Part shown: positions 35,133 through 48,410 of the stretch, piece by piece
How the letters are laid out: the number at the start of each line of letters is the position of its first letter
Numbering within the stretch: position 1 is the first letter of the stretch
From: Chlorops oryzae
Lineage: Eukaryota; Arthropoda; Insecta; Diptera; Chloropidae
Direction of reading: 5' to 3'
Length of the DNA: 64,000 nucleotides
NCBI GenBank assembly: GCA_020466095.1
Contig: CM035807.1
Coordinates: 17,648,985 to 17,712,984, forward strand
Made by a program: the position numbers and the translations under genes
The notes under the pieces: generated by a model
Told to the model about the DNA's origin: nothing
The model's database searches: none
The model's input: only the letters and a program-made list of their open reading frames with translations

Positions 35133-35952
35133 CTCTGTCTGCGGACACCCCTCTTAAGCGGACATCTCTCTTATATAGAAGGAAACTTTTTTGGGAATGC
35201 TCTAGTTTTCCTGTGATTCAAATAGTTTCCTCTTGAGCGGACATCTCTGTTAAGTGGACATATATTTCAGTCCCATTGGTGTCCGCTTAAGAGACAGCAC
35301 TTTGTATTCAAATTCACATGTCTCCCCTTCGACTGAATTTCTATAAAAGACCTTTTGCTAATATTCAGAGTCGATTCCTAAAAGTAGATAAAATACTTTC
35401 TATCTTGACCGATCATCTTCCGTGTATTTTTTTTGCGTTCCCCTAAAAGTATATACATAGTTCTCCATATTACAGCAGGGATTCGAGCTGAAAAAATTGG
35501 ATTTTTCAACCATCCTATTTTTATGTTTTAGTGTTAAAAGAGAAATACAATCTTTTCTTCTTCTTTGAACGATCCAATCAATGATATGTGAATGTTTTGA
35601 CATTTGGAATAACGCATTGCATATTTTTAGGGTGTTTTTATCTTTAGATAACGTCAATGAGACGCCAACCCAATAAAAATACTTTAAAATTAGATCCCAT
35701 TGTTAAGAAAATCATATATAAATGCGGCAAATTGGAACGAGAAAACAGAGTCATATAAAAAAATTGATTTAGATCCAGAATAGGGAACCCTAGGGACTAT
35801 CATATTTAAACCATTTTTTGCATACATTAATTTTTTTAGCATAAAAAACATTCGGACAAATTTTAATTTGAATCGAATGAATTTTAGATGTAGTTGCCCA
35901 CACAATGCTACAAGAAAGGGCCTATGATGAATTTTGGTTTATGCCTTAATTA

Positions 35953-36181
35953 CACTAAAAAAAAAAATGCCAACAATTTTATACTTTGTTGTTAAATCGA
36001 TTCCCACAATTTTAATTTTTCTAAAAAAAATTGAAGTTCTTAAAATAACAAAAAAAAATATATACATATACTTCTCATGACCACAAATCATTGTTGATCT
36101 GAAAATTAATTCTTGGTGCAACAATTTTTTTCGAAAACATTGTCTCAACAATGTAAAGTTCTTGAGAAACTTTTTTGAGTG
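35953..36181 (-). mobile_element. MITE with CACTAAAAAAA ends (in duplication copy X2)
   Basis: Same insertion as 31399-31616, inherited with the duplication. The right end reads ..TTTTTTGAGTG next to TA. Confidence 0.7.
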
Positions 36182-38527
36182 TACCTCAATTAAACCACGT
36201 ATATTGGTATTTTCATGATGACAGGCGGACTCCTTCTTTGCTTTCCGAAAGATGAATGGATCGATCCCACTGTGCGTTGCCTCAATGATGAGCAACTTTT
36301 TTTTCCCGAACAATTCATTGCATATTTTAAGGCATAATACATGATAATGACAAGTCCAGTCCCAAATGATAGAATGTTTTTCAACTACAATCAAACTTTT
36401 ATGACACGAAATTAAATTTTTAAATTAAAACTTCGGAGTGCCCATAACTCGAACGATTTTCCGAAAAGTTTTAACTTTTAGCAAATTGTAAATTGTCACA
36501 AATATTTAGGACCGATTTCGCCAATCTATTTAAATGAAAATATCTGTCAAATTTCAAATAAAAATATTAGATTCTTACCTAAGTTTTATGTAAATAGCTT
36601 GGTGAAATCGTTCACCTATGAACGACTATGTGATATTTTTTGATCAAAGTCTTTAATGACTATAAATTTTGTTTGGAAAAAGGTAAAAAAAAAATATTCG
36701 AAAAGTTAAATGATCATTTTTAAGAGCTTTCTGGTCTCAAAATTATAACATTTAAGCCACAATCCATATGCCATTCTCGCTTTAAATTTTTAAAAATTTA
36801 AACAGGCAAAGAAAAAAAGAAAAATATTCACGCATTAATGCCAAACTGCCCCTCGCTCAAAGTCATTTTCAATTTACAATTCAATATACCATGGAATTAT
36901 GAAGAGCTTTTCAGAAAAGTATTTGCATAAAGCTTTTAAGTTACGGCTTTTCTGTTACATTTACGCGTCATATAAGCGAGGAAAAAATTCATTTTTTTTT
37001 TTATTAATTCGCTATGCATTCATATTTACTTTTTATGTTCCCACCCACACTTGTAGCTATTTTATATTTTCCCTTTCTCTCTCAATCTGTTTCAATTTGA
37101 TGCTTTTTTTCAGTTTACTTCCCTCAAAACAAGCACAAACATGGGGCTTAAGCATAATCAAGGCTTTGCATTAACCAACATACAAAGCAACAGCGAGAAA
37201 AATATGCCACAAATACTCCAAAATGAACACAGTATGAAGTGAAAAAGTATCTCACATATTGCTAATAAAATGTCAAACAGCAGCAAAAAAAAAAAAAAAA
37301 ACAACAAAATTGTGATGACTCCACACTGAACAGCTGAAATGTATGAACGGATATGAATATTTTTGATATGCATATGAATTCAAAAATCTCTCAATACGAG
37401 CTCAGCAGAGTTGTGAAAAGGATCTGAAATAAAAAATATCTATATAGGTACGTACAATGTTATGTATATGGCATAATATAGACCGCTCTATTCGATTGAC
37501 TTTTGAGGGTAAAAGACAATGTTGCTGGTGATGACTTTATTTCTCGCTCATTTGTACAATATGCCACACTATATCTTATGATTTCCATATCTGTTCAAAT
37601 ATATGTATTTGCTGACTTGACAAACACATCGAAATATTCCCGTCCGACAACAACGCATATTGATAAAATTTGATATTCACACAGAAGCGATGTAGCAACA
37701 TAAAAGTCGGCAAAAAAAAAAAAAAAGAAGCTGTTATAAATAAAACATAAAGGGTGGATGTAAACAAACAAGTGAACAGCTGTCCACCTACCAGTTCAGT
37801 GGCTATCAGCGACTTTGGGCCAAATCTAGTGCGTTTTATCCAAGCCATTTGATCGCTTTTTATGCGCGCTGAAGAAGCTTTCTGTCAAAACAATACGAAT
37901 GGACGAATGGTCGTAAAAGGGGAAAGGGGGAAAGCGGGCAAAGGGGAGTAAAAACTGCAAAGCTAAGCATTTCTCTTTGTAATTGAAAAAGTTTTAATAC
38001 CAAAAATACATGCATAAAACGAAAGGAAACTGCACTTTTTACGATAGTAAGACTTTCATGATATATTTTGTTCTATTTTTTTTTTGTGTGCTTCTCGAAT
38101 CAGTGCGACTTAAGTTCATGAAGCTTTGGTAGCAGAAAATCCCTATGCAGCTATGTAATTTTTTGTTATTGTATTTTCCTGGCCTGAAGAACTCAGATTC
38201 CATTTGTCAAAATCTCGCTCGGACATCTAGTCTCTAATCCATGGGATTTTTTCCCCCACTGACTTTTTGATTGTTCAATCATTTTCGACTGAAGTTGGCA
38301 TTTGGCTGGCATTAAATCACTTTTGCTTCCTGCCATTGAGATATGTTTTGATTTATGGAATACATCGCCATTGACAACGGACAGTGGTTTTCTTCTTTTT
38401 CTCTCACGCGTAACAAAAAAAAAATAGCATTGGATTCTCGCACAAAAAACTTTACGAAGCATACGGCATGGAATTCTTTACTCTATTAGAGATTCGTTTT
38501 TTGTGGAATTTCGTCTGATGGATTTTT

Positions 38528-38959
38528 ATACCCAACACAGTCTCATTCGAGGGTATATTGTGTTTGTGCGGTTGTGTATAACACCCAGAACGAGTCGAGA
38601 TAGACCATACAAAAGGTATATAGAAATGATCAGGATTCGATTTAAGCATGTCTCTCCGTCCGTATACAGTCCTTTCTTATCGAAGGAGTAAATTGATCTG
38701 GACGAAATTTGGTATGGTTATTCACTATAACATGATTAAGAACAAATTCGAATATGGACTGGATAAGACCATTTTTAAGGGTGCCTCCAGTACTAAGGCC
38801 TTTCACAAAAATCCCAAAACTGCCACAAAATTGGAGGTTTTCGAAATATTTCAATGAATTTAGGACTTAGAGCTTATATTTAAGCCTCCGACTGAAAAAT
38901 TGTATATTTTACTGTTAACTGGTATTGTTTTGTCAGGTTCTACTAACTATAATACCCTT
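38528..38959 (+). mobile_element. DINE-1-like element, internally deleted (copy Y1)
   Basis: Starts TATACCCAACACAGTC with GAGGGTATATTGTG, continues with CACCCAGAACGAGTCGAGATAG and ATGATCAGGATTCG, and ends TACTAACTATAATACCC. About half the length of the 28024-28890 copy; the CTGTCTGTCC tract is shrunk to CCGTCCGTAT. Confidence 0.75.
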
Positions 38960-38963
38960 TTAA

Positions 38964-39092
38964 CCCGGTAGCGCCTAGCGATGCCATATGGCATCACTAA
39001 AAAAGTTCGTGTTTTGTCATCAAAACTTCAAAACCGGTTCATATTTTATTTTATTTTTAATATTTATTTTTTTCAATTCAGGCGCTACCGGG
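38964..39092. mobile_element. piggyBac-like MITE, 129 bp, in TTAA
   Basis: Ends CCCGGTAGCGCC and GGCGCTACCGGG are exact inverses and lie between two TTAA tetranucleotides (38960-38963 and 39093-39096). TTAA targets with CCC-initial ends are the signature of piggyBac elements. The other duplication copy (near 42463) has the site without the element, reading CCTTTTATG, which is one A short of an unaltered TTAA. Confidence 0.85.
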
Positions 39093-40304
39093 TTAATGTT
39101 TAATATTTTTGTTTTTTTTTGTCAACGATTGAAAAACTTTCAAGTCCTTAATCAAAAAAGAACATTTCAGTTGTACATTGTATCGATTTAATTCATAAAT
39201 TAAGCATTGGGACGCAAAAGCTAGAGCCTAGACCGCAAGCAATCTCAATCATTTCTCTGAAAGTCCTATGAACTATGAAACGACTTTGACGCTCAATATA
39301 AACGATAGCAAATTGTATCCATTGTACGGGAAGAACAACCCTGTTGGCGAAAAGGCAATTACTTTTACGATGAAAGCATATTAACATTAGAAACATTTCC
39401 ATATAAATGACATCAGCCAAGAAGGATAACAATAAACTTTGACCTAGAAATGAGTTTTTTCCCCTAAGAGCATCTGCAGTTGTATCCACCCACCCAAGCA
39501 CACACTGGCACACACACACAAGCTCATGCACGCTCATACACGCACCGACATATGTCTCGAAAGTCATTGAGCCTGACATTTAAAAACAGACTACGATTTT
39601 CTTTTTCTCCTCCTCCTTTTCATATGTGCTGCTTGCTTTCCAATTCGAATTTTTCGCTGCACAACAAAATTAAACCAGAAGGAAAAACCCGAGGTCCAAA
39701 ACACTTTGAAAGGGCGTGTGGGGGCCGACAGAAAAGCACTTTTGCCAGCGAGACATCCCCCGTAAGCGCGGAGGGTTGGTCTTGTAGGTGTGGTTTTGGT
39801 CTCATTGTATCATTTATTTGGGAAAAAAAGAGAAGAAAAAAACAACTATTTCATTATTACACACTATTCAAGTTTGTTATCGTGGCTTTTTCGTCGCAAT
39901 AAAATTTATGCCGATAGGCAAGTTTTTCGTAAAAACCAACTTCAAAAGTTTTCCATGAAAAGTTGAAAAGGGCACACACTTAAAATAAATTCATAAAAAT
40001 TAATATACAAACAATCTCCACTATGAACTCTTACTTGACTTTCGTTCTATTGCTACTTTTATGGATGAATATGAAACGAAGGAAATTTAATGTCGTCTAT
40101 TTTATTTTTGGCCTTTATTCCTCAGCGCCACTGCGAGGAAATTCATCTCACATTTACAGTAGTGTAAACACCTGAAGCATTATTAATGAAATCCCTGAAA
40201 GTTCGCTCAACCGCAACCTTAATTAAGCTCACTCTCTAAATTCTATACACCAATGATCAAAAGTAAATGGCTTTCAAGGTTGTTTGCCGAAACGATAAGA
40301 AAAC

Positions 40305-40456
40305 AAGTAAAGAAGTTTACATCGGCTAAGCCGATTGCACACATACCTTTTCCTCAGCCTGAAATATGTTAAAACATTACCTTAACAAAAATTCCTGCCG
40401 TTCCTAGCTTGGATATCTATTTATACCTTCCAAGACTCGAGATTATTATTAAGCAC
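40305..40456 (+). mobile_element. DINE-like end fragment leading into the 101-bp array
   Basis: Starts ACAAGTAAAGAAGTTTACAT and the palindrome-like CGGCTAAGCCG. It resembles the ACAAGTAAGGGTG plus GTCAGGCGAGCCTGAC end of the element at 28024. Its other end is not found before duplication copy Y2 starts. Confidence 0.45.
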
Positions 40457-41190
40457 AAAATTTTCGCGGATGGTGAGCATGGTAAAATTTTAACCGTTAG
40501 AGGACATTTTGTCTAGCTGCGAAAACCTCAATTCAAAATAGTGAAAATAAAATTTTTGCGAATTTCGCGAATGGTGATCATGGTCAAGTTTTAACCGTTA
40601 GAGGACATTTTGTATAGCTGCGAAATCCTCAATTCAAAATAGTGAAAATAAAATTTTTGCGAATTTCGCGAATGGTGGTCATGGTCAAATTTTAACCGTT
40701 AGAGGACATTTTGTCTAGCTGCGAAATACTCAATTCAAAATAGTGAAAATTAAATTTTTGCGAATTTCGCGAATGGTGGTCATGGTCAAAATTTAACCGT
40801 TAGAGGACATTTTGTCTAGCTGCGAAAACCTCAATTCAAAATAGTGAAAATAAAATTTTTGCGAATTTCGCGGATGGTGGTCTTGATCAAATTTTAACCC
40901 TTAGAGGACATTTTGTTTAGCTGCGAAATACTCAATTAAAAATAGTGAAAATCAGGTTTTCACGAATTTCGCGGATGGTGGTCTTGATCAAATTTTAACC
41001 CTTAGAGGACATTTTGTTTAACTGCGAAATACTCAATTCAAACTAGTGAAAATCAAATTTTCGCGAATTTCGCAGATGGTGGTCTTGATCAAATTTTAAC
41101 CCTTAGAGGAAATTTAGTTTAGCTGCGAAATACTCACTTCAAAATAGTGAAAATCAATTTTTGCGAATTTCAAGAATGGTGGTCATGGTC
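40457..41190. repeat. 101-bp tandem array, seven copies
   Basis: The motif TTAGAGGACATTTTGT recurs with exactly 101-bp spacing; GAGGA starts at 40500, 40601, 40702, 40803, 40904, 41005 and 41106. Units contain GAATTTCGCGAATGGTGGTC and drift from ACCGTTAGAGG in the first four to ACCCTTAGAGG in the last three. The array stops abruptly at the start of duplication copy Y2. Confidence 0.95.
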
Positions 41191-43672
41191 ACAGAAGCGA
41201 TGTAGCAACATAAAAGTCGGCAAAAAAAAAAAAAAAAAAAAAAGAAGCTGTTATAAATAAAACATAAAGGGTGGATGTAAACAAACAAGTGAACAGCTGT
41301 CCACCTACCAGTTCAGTGGCTATCAGCGACTTTGGGCCAAATCTAGTGGTTTTATCCAAGCCATTTGATCGCTTTTTATGCGCGTGAAGAAGCTTTTGTC
41401 AAAACAATACGAATGGACGAATGGCGTAAAAGGGGAAAGGGGGAAAGCGGGCAAGGGGAGTAAAAACTGCAAAGCTAAGCATTTCTCTTTGTAATTGAAA
41501 AAGTTTTAATACCAAAAATACATGCATAAAAGAAAGGAAACTGCACTTTTTACGATAGTAAGACTTTCATGATATATTTGTTTTTTTTTTTTTTTTTGTG
41601 CTTCTCAATCAGTGCGACTTAAGTTCATGAAGCTTTGGTAGCAGAAAATCCCTATGCAGCTAGTAATTTTTTGTTATTGTATTTTCCTGGCCTGAAGAAC
41701 TCAGATTCCATTTGTCAAAATCTCGCTCGGACATCTAGTCTCTAATCCATGGGATTTTTTCCCCCACTGACTTTTTGATTGTTCAATCATTTTCGACTGA
41801 AGTTGGCATTTGGCTGGCATTAAATCACTTTTGCTTCCTGCCATTGAGATATGTTTTGATTTATGGAATACATCGCCATTGACAACGGACAGTGGTTTTC
41901 TTCTTTTTCTCTCACGCGTAACAAAAAAAAAAAAAAAACATTGAATTCTCGCCCAAAAAACTTTACGAAGCATACGGCATGGAATTCTTTACTCTATTAG
42001 AGATTCGTTTTTTGTGGAATTTCGTCTGATGGATTTTTATACCCAACACAGTCTCATTCGAGGGTATATTGTGTTTGTGCGGTTGTGTAAACACCCAGAA
42101 CGAGTCGAGTAGACCATACAAAAGGTATATAGAAATGATCAGGATTCGATTTAAGCATGTCTCTCCGTCCGTATACAGTCCTTTCTTATCGAAGGAGTAA
42201 ATTGATCTGGACGAAATTTGGTATGCTTATTCACTATAACATGAGTAAGAACAAATTCGAATATGGACTGGATAAGACCATTTTTAAGGGTGCCTCCAGT
42301 ACTAAGGTCTTTCACAAAAATCCCAAAACTGCCACAAAATTGGAGTTTTTCGAAATATTTCAATGAATTTAGGACTTAGAGCTTATTTTAAGCCTCCGAC
42401 TGAAAAATTTATTTTACTGTTAACTCGTATTTTTTTGCCAGGTTCTACTAACTATAACACCCTTTTATGTTTAATATTTTTTTTTTTTTTTTTTTTGTCA
42501 ACGATTGAAAAACTTTCAAGTCCTTAATCAAAAAAGAACATTTCAGTTGTACATTGTATCGATTTAATTCATAAATTAAGCATTGGGACGCAAAAGCTAG
42601 AGCCTAGACCGCAAGCAATCTCAATCATTTCTCTGAAAGTCCTATGAACTATGAAACGACTTTGACGCTCAATATAAACGATAGCAAATTGTATCCATTG
42701 TACGGGAAGAACAACCCTGTTGGCGAAAAGGCAATTACTTTTACGATGAAAGCATATTAACATTAGAAACATTTCCATATAAATGACATCAGCCAAGAAG
42801 GATAACAATAAACTTTGACCTAGAAATGAGTTTTTTCCCCTAAGAGCATCTGCAGTTGTATCCACCCACCCAAGCACACACTGGCACACACACACGCTCA
42901 TGCATGCTCATACACGCACCGACATATGTCTCGAAAGTCATTGAGCCTGACATTTAAAAACAGACTACGATTTTCTTTTTCTCCTCCTCCTTTTCATATG
43001 TGCTGCTTGCTTTCCAATTCGAATTTTTCGCTGCACAACAAAATTAAACCAGAAGGAAAAACCCGAGGTCCAAAACACTTTGAAAGGGCGTGTGGGGGCC
43101 GACAGAAAAGCACTTTTGCCAGCGAGACATCCCCCGTAAGCGCGGAGGGTTGGTCTTGTAGGTGTGGTTTTGGTCTTATTGTATCATTTATTTGGAAAAA
43201 AAAGAGAAGAAAAAAACAACTATTTCATTATTACACACTATTCAAGTTTGTTATCGTGGCTTTTTCGTCGCAATAAAATTTATGCCGATAGGCAAGTTTT
43301 TCGTAAAAACCAACTTCAAAAGTTTTCCATGAAAAGTTGAAAAGGGCACACACTTAAAATAAATTCATAAAAATTAATATACAAACAATCTCCTCTATGA
43401 ACTCTTACTTGATTTTCGTTCTATTGCTGTTTATGGATGAATATGAAACGAAGGAAATTTAATGTCGTCTATTTTATTTTTGGCCTTTATTCCTCAGCGC
43501 CACTGCGAGGAAATTCATCTCACATTTACAGTAGTGTAAACACCTGAAGCATTATTAATGAAATCCCTGAAAGTTCGCTCAACCGCAACCTTAATTAAGC
43601 TCACTCTCTAAATTCTATACACCAATGATCAAAAGTAAATGGCTTTCAAGGTTGTTTGCCGAAACGATAAGA
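41190..43672. repeat. Direct duplication Y, copy 2 (no piggyBac-like MITE)
   Basis: Matches 37680-40304 but lacks the 129-bp MITE and shows scattered single-base losses. It ends in a poly-A/AAATA-rich tract from 43673, where copy 1 instead continues into ACAAGTAAAG. Confidence 0.93.
42038..42467 (+). mobile_element. DINE-1-like element (copy Y2)
   Basis: Same element as 38528-38959, duplicated with its surroundings. It ends AACTATAACACCC and runs straight into TTTTATGTTTAAT, the site that holds the MITE in the other copy. Confidence 0.75.
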
Positions 43673-44506
43673 AAAAAAAAAAAAATAAATAAAAAAAAAC
43701 ATAAAATAAAATAAATAAAATAAAAATGCAAAAATAAGAAATAAAAATAACAATGTCCGTTTGAGAATTTTACGCACGTATGAGATTTGTTTGCATTAAT
43801 GGAAAGGAGGAAAAATAACAAGGGACCCTTGATAGAGGTTAAAGCTCCAGTGCTCCCTTTTTTCGTCACTCAACGTCAACGTTGTCAACGTGATTCGAGA
43901 GCCGTCAATAATGTGACAGAAGTGTAAAGCTACGCGATTGGGATTTACAATTCATATGAACCCACCCGCTCCCCTCAGCGAAGATAATTCAAACACGTAC
44001 TGCAAGTACTTAAGTATGTGCGCTTCGGCCCCTAGAGAAGGTATATACATATATACCTGGCCATTAGTCAAATGTTAGCAAAGCGATGAGGCAGTTTAAA
44101 GCACGCAATGTGCCTTCAATTGCAAAATGGAAATAATAACATACGCACCACTACACACGCCGCATAAACAAGCGGTAAATCAACACAACATGGTGTAATT
44201 ATGCCGGTACCCACACAAATTTCTCAGTAACTAAGCATACTGTTCGTTTACTGGCTCTTAAAAGCTTTAAGTAGGTTACCTTCATCACCATTAGCTTTCG
44301 ATAATAACCCATTTTGTGTCGCTGCCTGAGTGACTTTTAACACTTTCGAGGCAACTTATCGTATGGGGAATTTCGTGCGATTTGAAAAAAGGAAAATATT
44401 AGAGGAATATTTAAAAAAAAAATTTTATTGGTAATGCATAGGGACTGTTCAAAATCATGTCGCACTGTGGTCCTATTTTTTTTTTTTAACGAAAATGATC
44501 GAATTT

Positions 44507-44670
44507 GTGGCTCTGCGATAGCGTAGGGAATGGGTGCTGTGCTCGTGATTTTGGGGTCCGAGTTTCGATTCCCGGCACAGACGAAACGGAGTGTAATGTT
44601 CCAAACCTAGCACTGGTCTTTGAAAAATCGTCACACAAACACCCTAAGTGGCAGCCAGTCCAACACACAT
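44507..44670 (+). mobile_element. tRNA-derived SINE, shortened copy
   Basis: Head GTGGCTCTGCGATAGCGTAG with box B-like GTTTCGATTCCCGGCAC, then GGAGTGTAATGTTCC and CCTAGCACTGG. Same family as 48556-48796, but the middle is deleted before CTAAGTGGCAGCC. The Met-initiated frame over it is a by-product. Confidence 0.75.
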
Positions 44671-47600
44671 TGGTTATTGAGGGAAATATGCTAGGTAAGC
44701 ATCTTCAAAGATGTATTTGGAGCACTAATCATGGTCCACCCATTGTAATTTATGCATCATTTTAAAGGGAAAGAACTAAGCTTTATTTCAAAAATTAAAA
44801 AAAAAAATTTTAAATATGAAATCAAGAAATAAAACTAAAATGCCGAATTTTTCTCGTTTACCGTTATCCAAAAATTTTGTAAGTATTGTTTTCGAAAAAT
44901 TCAGAAAATTTTTTTAAAGAATCATTTGAAAAAATTTTATAGCGAGGAGATTTTAGCCCCATTGTAAATCAATGAAGTATGTTCTTCGGAGCAAAAATCT
45001 AAACTTTGACACCCTGTATCTCGGCAACCTGTGATTAAAATTTACTCTTTTTTTGTAAATTTACTTTTGTTTTTAACGTACTTAACAACTGTACCAAGTT
45101 TCATCCAAATCGGGGAGAAAAAATTTTGCCGGCGAGAAAACTTGACGTGTTTTGCTCCATATATCGAATATAGTCCTTAATAAGGCGTAACCCAAGCTGT
45201 GATGAAGGCGACCTAATTTTAGTTCGAATTTGAATTAAATTTAGACTTATTTATATATTGATTTTCAAGTTAATTCCGTCCTAAAATTTGGAGACAATGT
45301 CCCATCGACCTCCGTCAAATATGCCCTGGGCAGTCCTTTGTCACGAAAGGATACATTTTAAGTTTCTGTTGCTACCTACCTTTGAAAAATATGTACCTCT
45401 CCTTAGGATAAAATAATACTTTTGGGAAGAAAGATATTGCAATTATCTCAGCATGTTTGCTGATACCCGATTGCAGCGTCCTCTCAAGTATGTATGAGTC
45501 TGAAGTAAAAAAAGGCTTCGTGATCCAAAGTTTGGGCTATCTACCTATGAAGAAAGAGCTATAAATTTTTCCTTCTTTAGTTGCTTGAAAAATCCTTCCG
45601 TCACTGCGATATTGTTTGAAACAAGCAATGCCTTCATGCCCTCCAAAGATTGCCATTGGACTATTGAAAAACAACCCATTGTGATGAAATGGCCAAGGAT
45701 TGCCCATTTTATAGTTCGATTTCGAATTTACTGTAAAGGATGTGTTTATCGACCGAGGAAAAATTCAAAACATTTTGCAGAGCATGCGCTAGAAGTTAAA
45801 AAAGAATCTAGAGGTAAAAAAGAATCTAAACTTAGATACTCGCAAAACGATTCATTTGATCAAAGATGGCATCTAAATATATAACTAGCTAAATTTTATC
45901 CAAAAATAACTAAAAGAGAACCAATTAAATGCAAAATAGATTGCCAGCTGGAGAGACAAAAGTAGAGGTTTTTTTTTGCTGCGGAAACATTGCGTTGAAC
46001 CGTGTAACTTCAGCGAATTTAATCGGCTTAATTTTCTTGTTAAGCGCATTATGACGCACACGCAACATTGAGAGGTGTAGTCAGGAAGGTGTGAATATAG
46101 TTGAATAAACTGTTGATGAGTAAACGAAGGGAAGTTCAAATGCTTGTATAAGCCTTTTGAATAGTATTTTTTTTAATTTTTTTTTTTTATAAATTTACCG
46201 AAACACACCTCCGCATTTTGTGCACATAGTAACGCTTTTTATGAACACTTCGTGACGCGCGCTACTTTACTAGGTTTACACGCAATTGTCGCACCCTGTT
46301 GAGCTTCAATTGAACACGCAAGGCATCCATCAAACGCACGGCCCTCTCACGAATCGTACGAATACAAAAACAGATTTCAATATAATTTAAAAGGCTTTTA
46401 AAAGAGAAAAGCCTTCAGGATGGAGGTTTGTATAGATGAGGTTGCTCGTTTGACCGTCTAAGGGTTATCCGGATTATTTTCCCTTCACTTGGCATTGACT
46501 ATACACAGTATTACTCACTGGGATATAAAAAAAAAAACCATTAAAAATGCCCTAAAGTCTGTTATTATGACTGAGGAATAAATGTGTCCAAGGTGCATTA
46601 ATCGTGGAAATACTGAAGTCCAATTTCCTTGTAGGGAAACTTTTTTTTATTTAACGAACAACACTTTAAACTACAACTGAAATCCCTGTTGAGTAGAAAC
46701 TTCTTCATTTAAATGAAAATAACACTCCCATAGACTAACAATGACATCCAATCATTAGGGATTTCCCTGTAGGTGATACACTTTTCTTACGTTTAGACCA
46801 TTTTAATTATAAACCAAAAGACTCTTTTCAATTTATTCAAAACAAAAAACAATTAAAGCCATTCATAATTTGTCGTCTCACCACAATGAACTTATCTTTT
46901 CCCTTTTCCATGGCCTATAATCCAATCGTTGCCTTTTGTAGACTTGTTAAATCTCTACGTCAATGTCCCGAAGTCTTTCAAAATGGAAAAGCTTCAATGA
47001 AATCAACCCATTTCCACCCAATCGACTATCAATAAAGATAAAATGATTTTCATGGCACTCAGCACAATCTCTCTCTTCCGCTATCTCTATCTCTCTCCCT
47101 CTCTCTCTCTCTCCTATCCATATTGTCACACCACACCATGCAACACCAAAATGGGCGAGAATGAATACAGATAAACCATGACAGAGCGAAATATGCCAGC
47201 TCACTGTATGACATTGTCAGTTGTCCAATTAGCTTGTGATTTCCTTAATCTAGCGCCCAGACATGCAACTAAAGGCGTCAGTCTATGTCAGAAATTAATG
47301 ACAAATGGACATTATATATATATATGTATGTGTGTGTGTGTGTGTGATGGTTGGATGGCCATTTGAACTGACTACAAAGGACAAAAAAAACTATGTATGT
47401 ATATATATGATGAAGGCATACTGCATGAAAAATGGCATAGTCGATTTAATTTCAGTTAGAGTAACATTCTTCTAGAAGTGAAACACTTGAGCACATATGT
47501 CTTTAGTGCTTCGTCCTTAGTCCTTAGTTTTGAATTTAATATGGCAGCAGTTTAATTAAGAACGAAGTCAACTATGGTGACTGCATTCAATGGACGACAA

Positions 47601-48320
47601 AACGCAGAGGATGCTGATGACCACCAAGTTGACGACCAGAAAAAGGATGTACAATTTGTGGCAATTGTTGCTTGAAAATAGCAAATCACACACACACACA
47701 CACATGCACATGCACTCATCCATGCACATACAATAAACATTTGTATCGCTGAAAGGCAAACATTTTGAGAACATACAATATGCCGTCTGTATGGTCCGGG
47801 ATGAGTATTTTTATGCTTCTACATCGTCGCCCAGTAACATCCGGTTCAACTTAGCATGCCTTATCCTTCCGTCCTAGACAGCAAAGGGTTTGCGCAAAAT
47901 GCCAGCTGTTGTGACGTAGCGAATGCAGCAGCTCGACCATGACGCTGAACTCTCTCACTCTCTCTCTCTCTTTCTCATTTTCTCTCTCTCTCTCTCAACT
48001 TTTTTGTTTATTGGCAATTTTTTGCTAAAATGAATGGCTGTGTCAGCATTTTTTTATTAGGAGTGTCAAAGATTTTTTGGCTCTTTTTGCCTTTGAGGCT
48101 TGTTAAAGAGAGAAAGAAATATTTTTCAAAATTTCATAAATTCTTCTTGAATGTGCAGCAACCATGAATTTTTGGTTACTTAATGGGAACGGGGCACAGT
48201 GGGATGGATTCTTTGATTTTTTAAATAAAAAAAATCACATTATTTTGTTGTAAAGTTTATAAAAATGTATGAAAAGATATGAAACGTTGGATTAAAGTTA
48301 GTAAATAGACTCATCAGTAA

Positions 48321-48410
48321 GGCTAGGCTTGGTTAGGTTAGTGTGGCTACCACCATGAAGGCTGACATACATATGTACTTAGGCCCATGGGCCCTTTGTG
48401 ATACCATGCA
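48321..48410 (-). mobile_element. SINE 3'-end fragment
   Basis: Reverse complement runs ATGGTATCACAAAGGGCCC, then a variable part, then TAGCCACACTAACCTAACC. The TGGTATCACAA.GGGCC domain and the AACCTAACC tail match the SINE at 48556-48796. No head is seen. Confidence 0.6.

Larger units (their letters stand above)
33591..37446. repeat. Direct duplication X, copy 2 (carries a 1290-bp insertion)
   Basis: Matches 30297-32836 on either side of the insertion at 33843-35132. Slightly more complete than copy 1 at single-base level. It continues into unique sequence after 37446. Confidence 0.92.
37680..40304. repeat. Direct duplication Y, copy 1 (with piggyBac-like MITE)
   Basis: Homologous to 41190-43672 from CACAGAAGCGATGTAGC to GAAACGATAAGAAAA. 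Contains a DINE-like element and a 129-bp MITE that the other copy lacks. Open frames such as 39193-39579 appear in both copies only because the DNA is nearly identical. Confidence 0.93.

Noticed and set aside
39193..39579. 128-codon minus-strand frame repeated at 42569-42901
   Set aside because: Its conservation only reflects the near-identity of the duplicated DNA; the start regions differ and there is no recognisable domain or splice context.
40457..41190. Regularly spaced repeats as a CRISPR-like array
   Set aside because: Units are uniform 101-bp tandem repeats without unique spacers, in a eukaryotic intron.
44505..44765. 86-codon plus-strand frame
   Set aside because: Lies over a tRNA-derived SINE, which explains the sequence.
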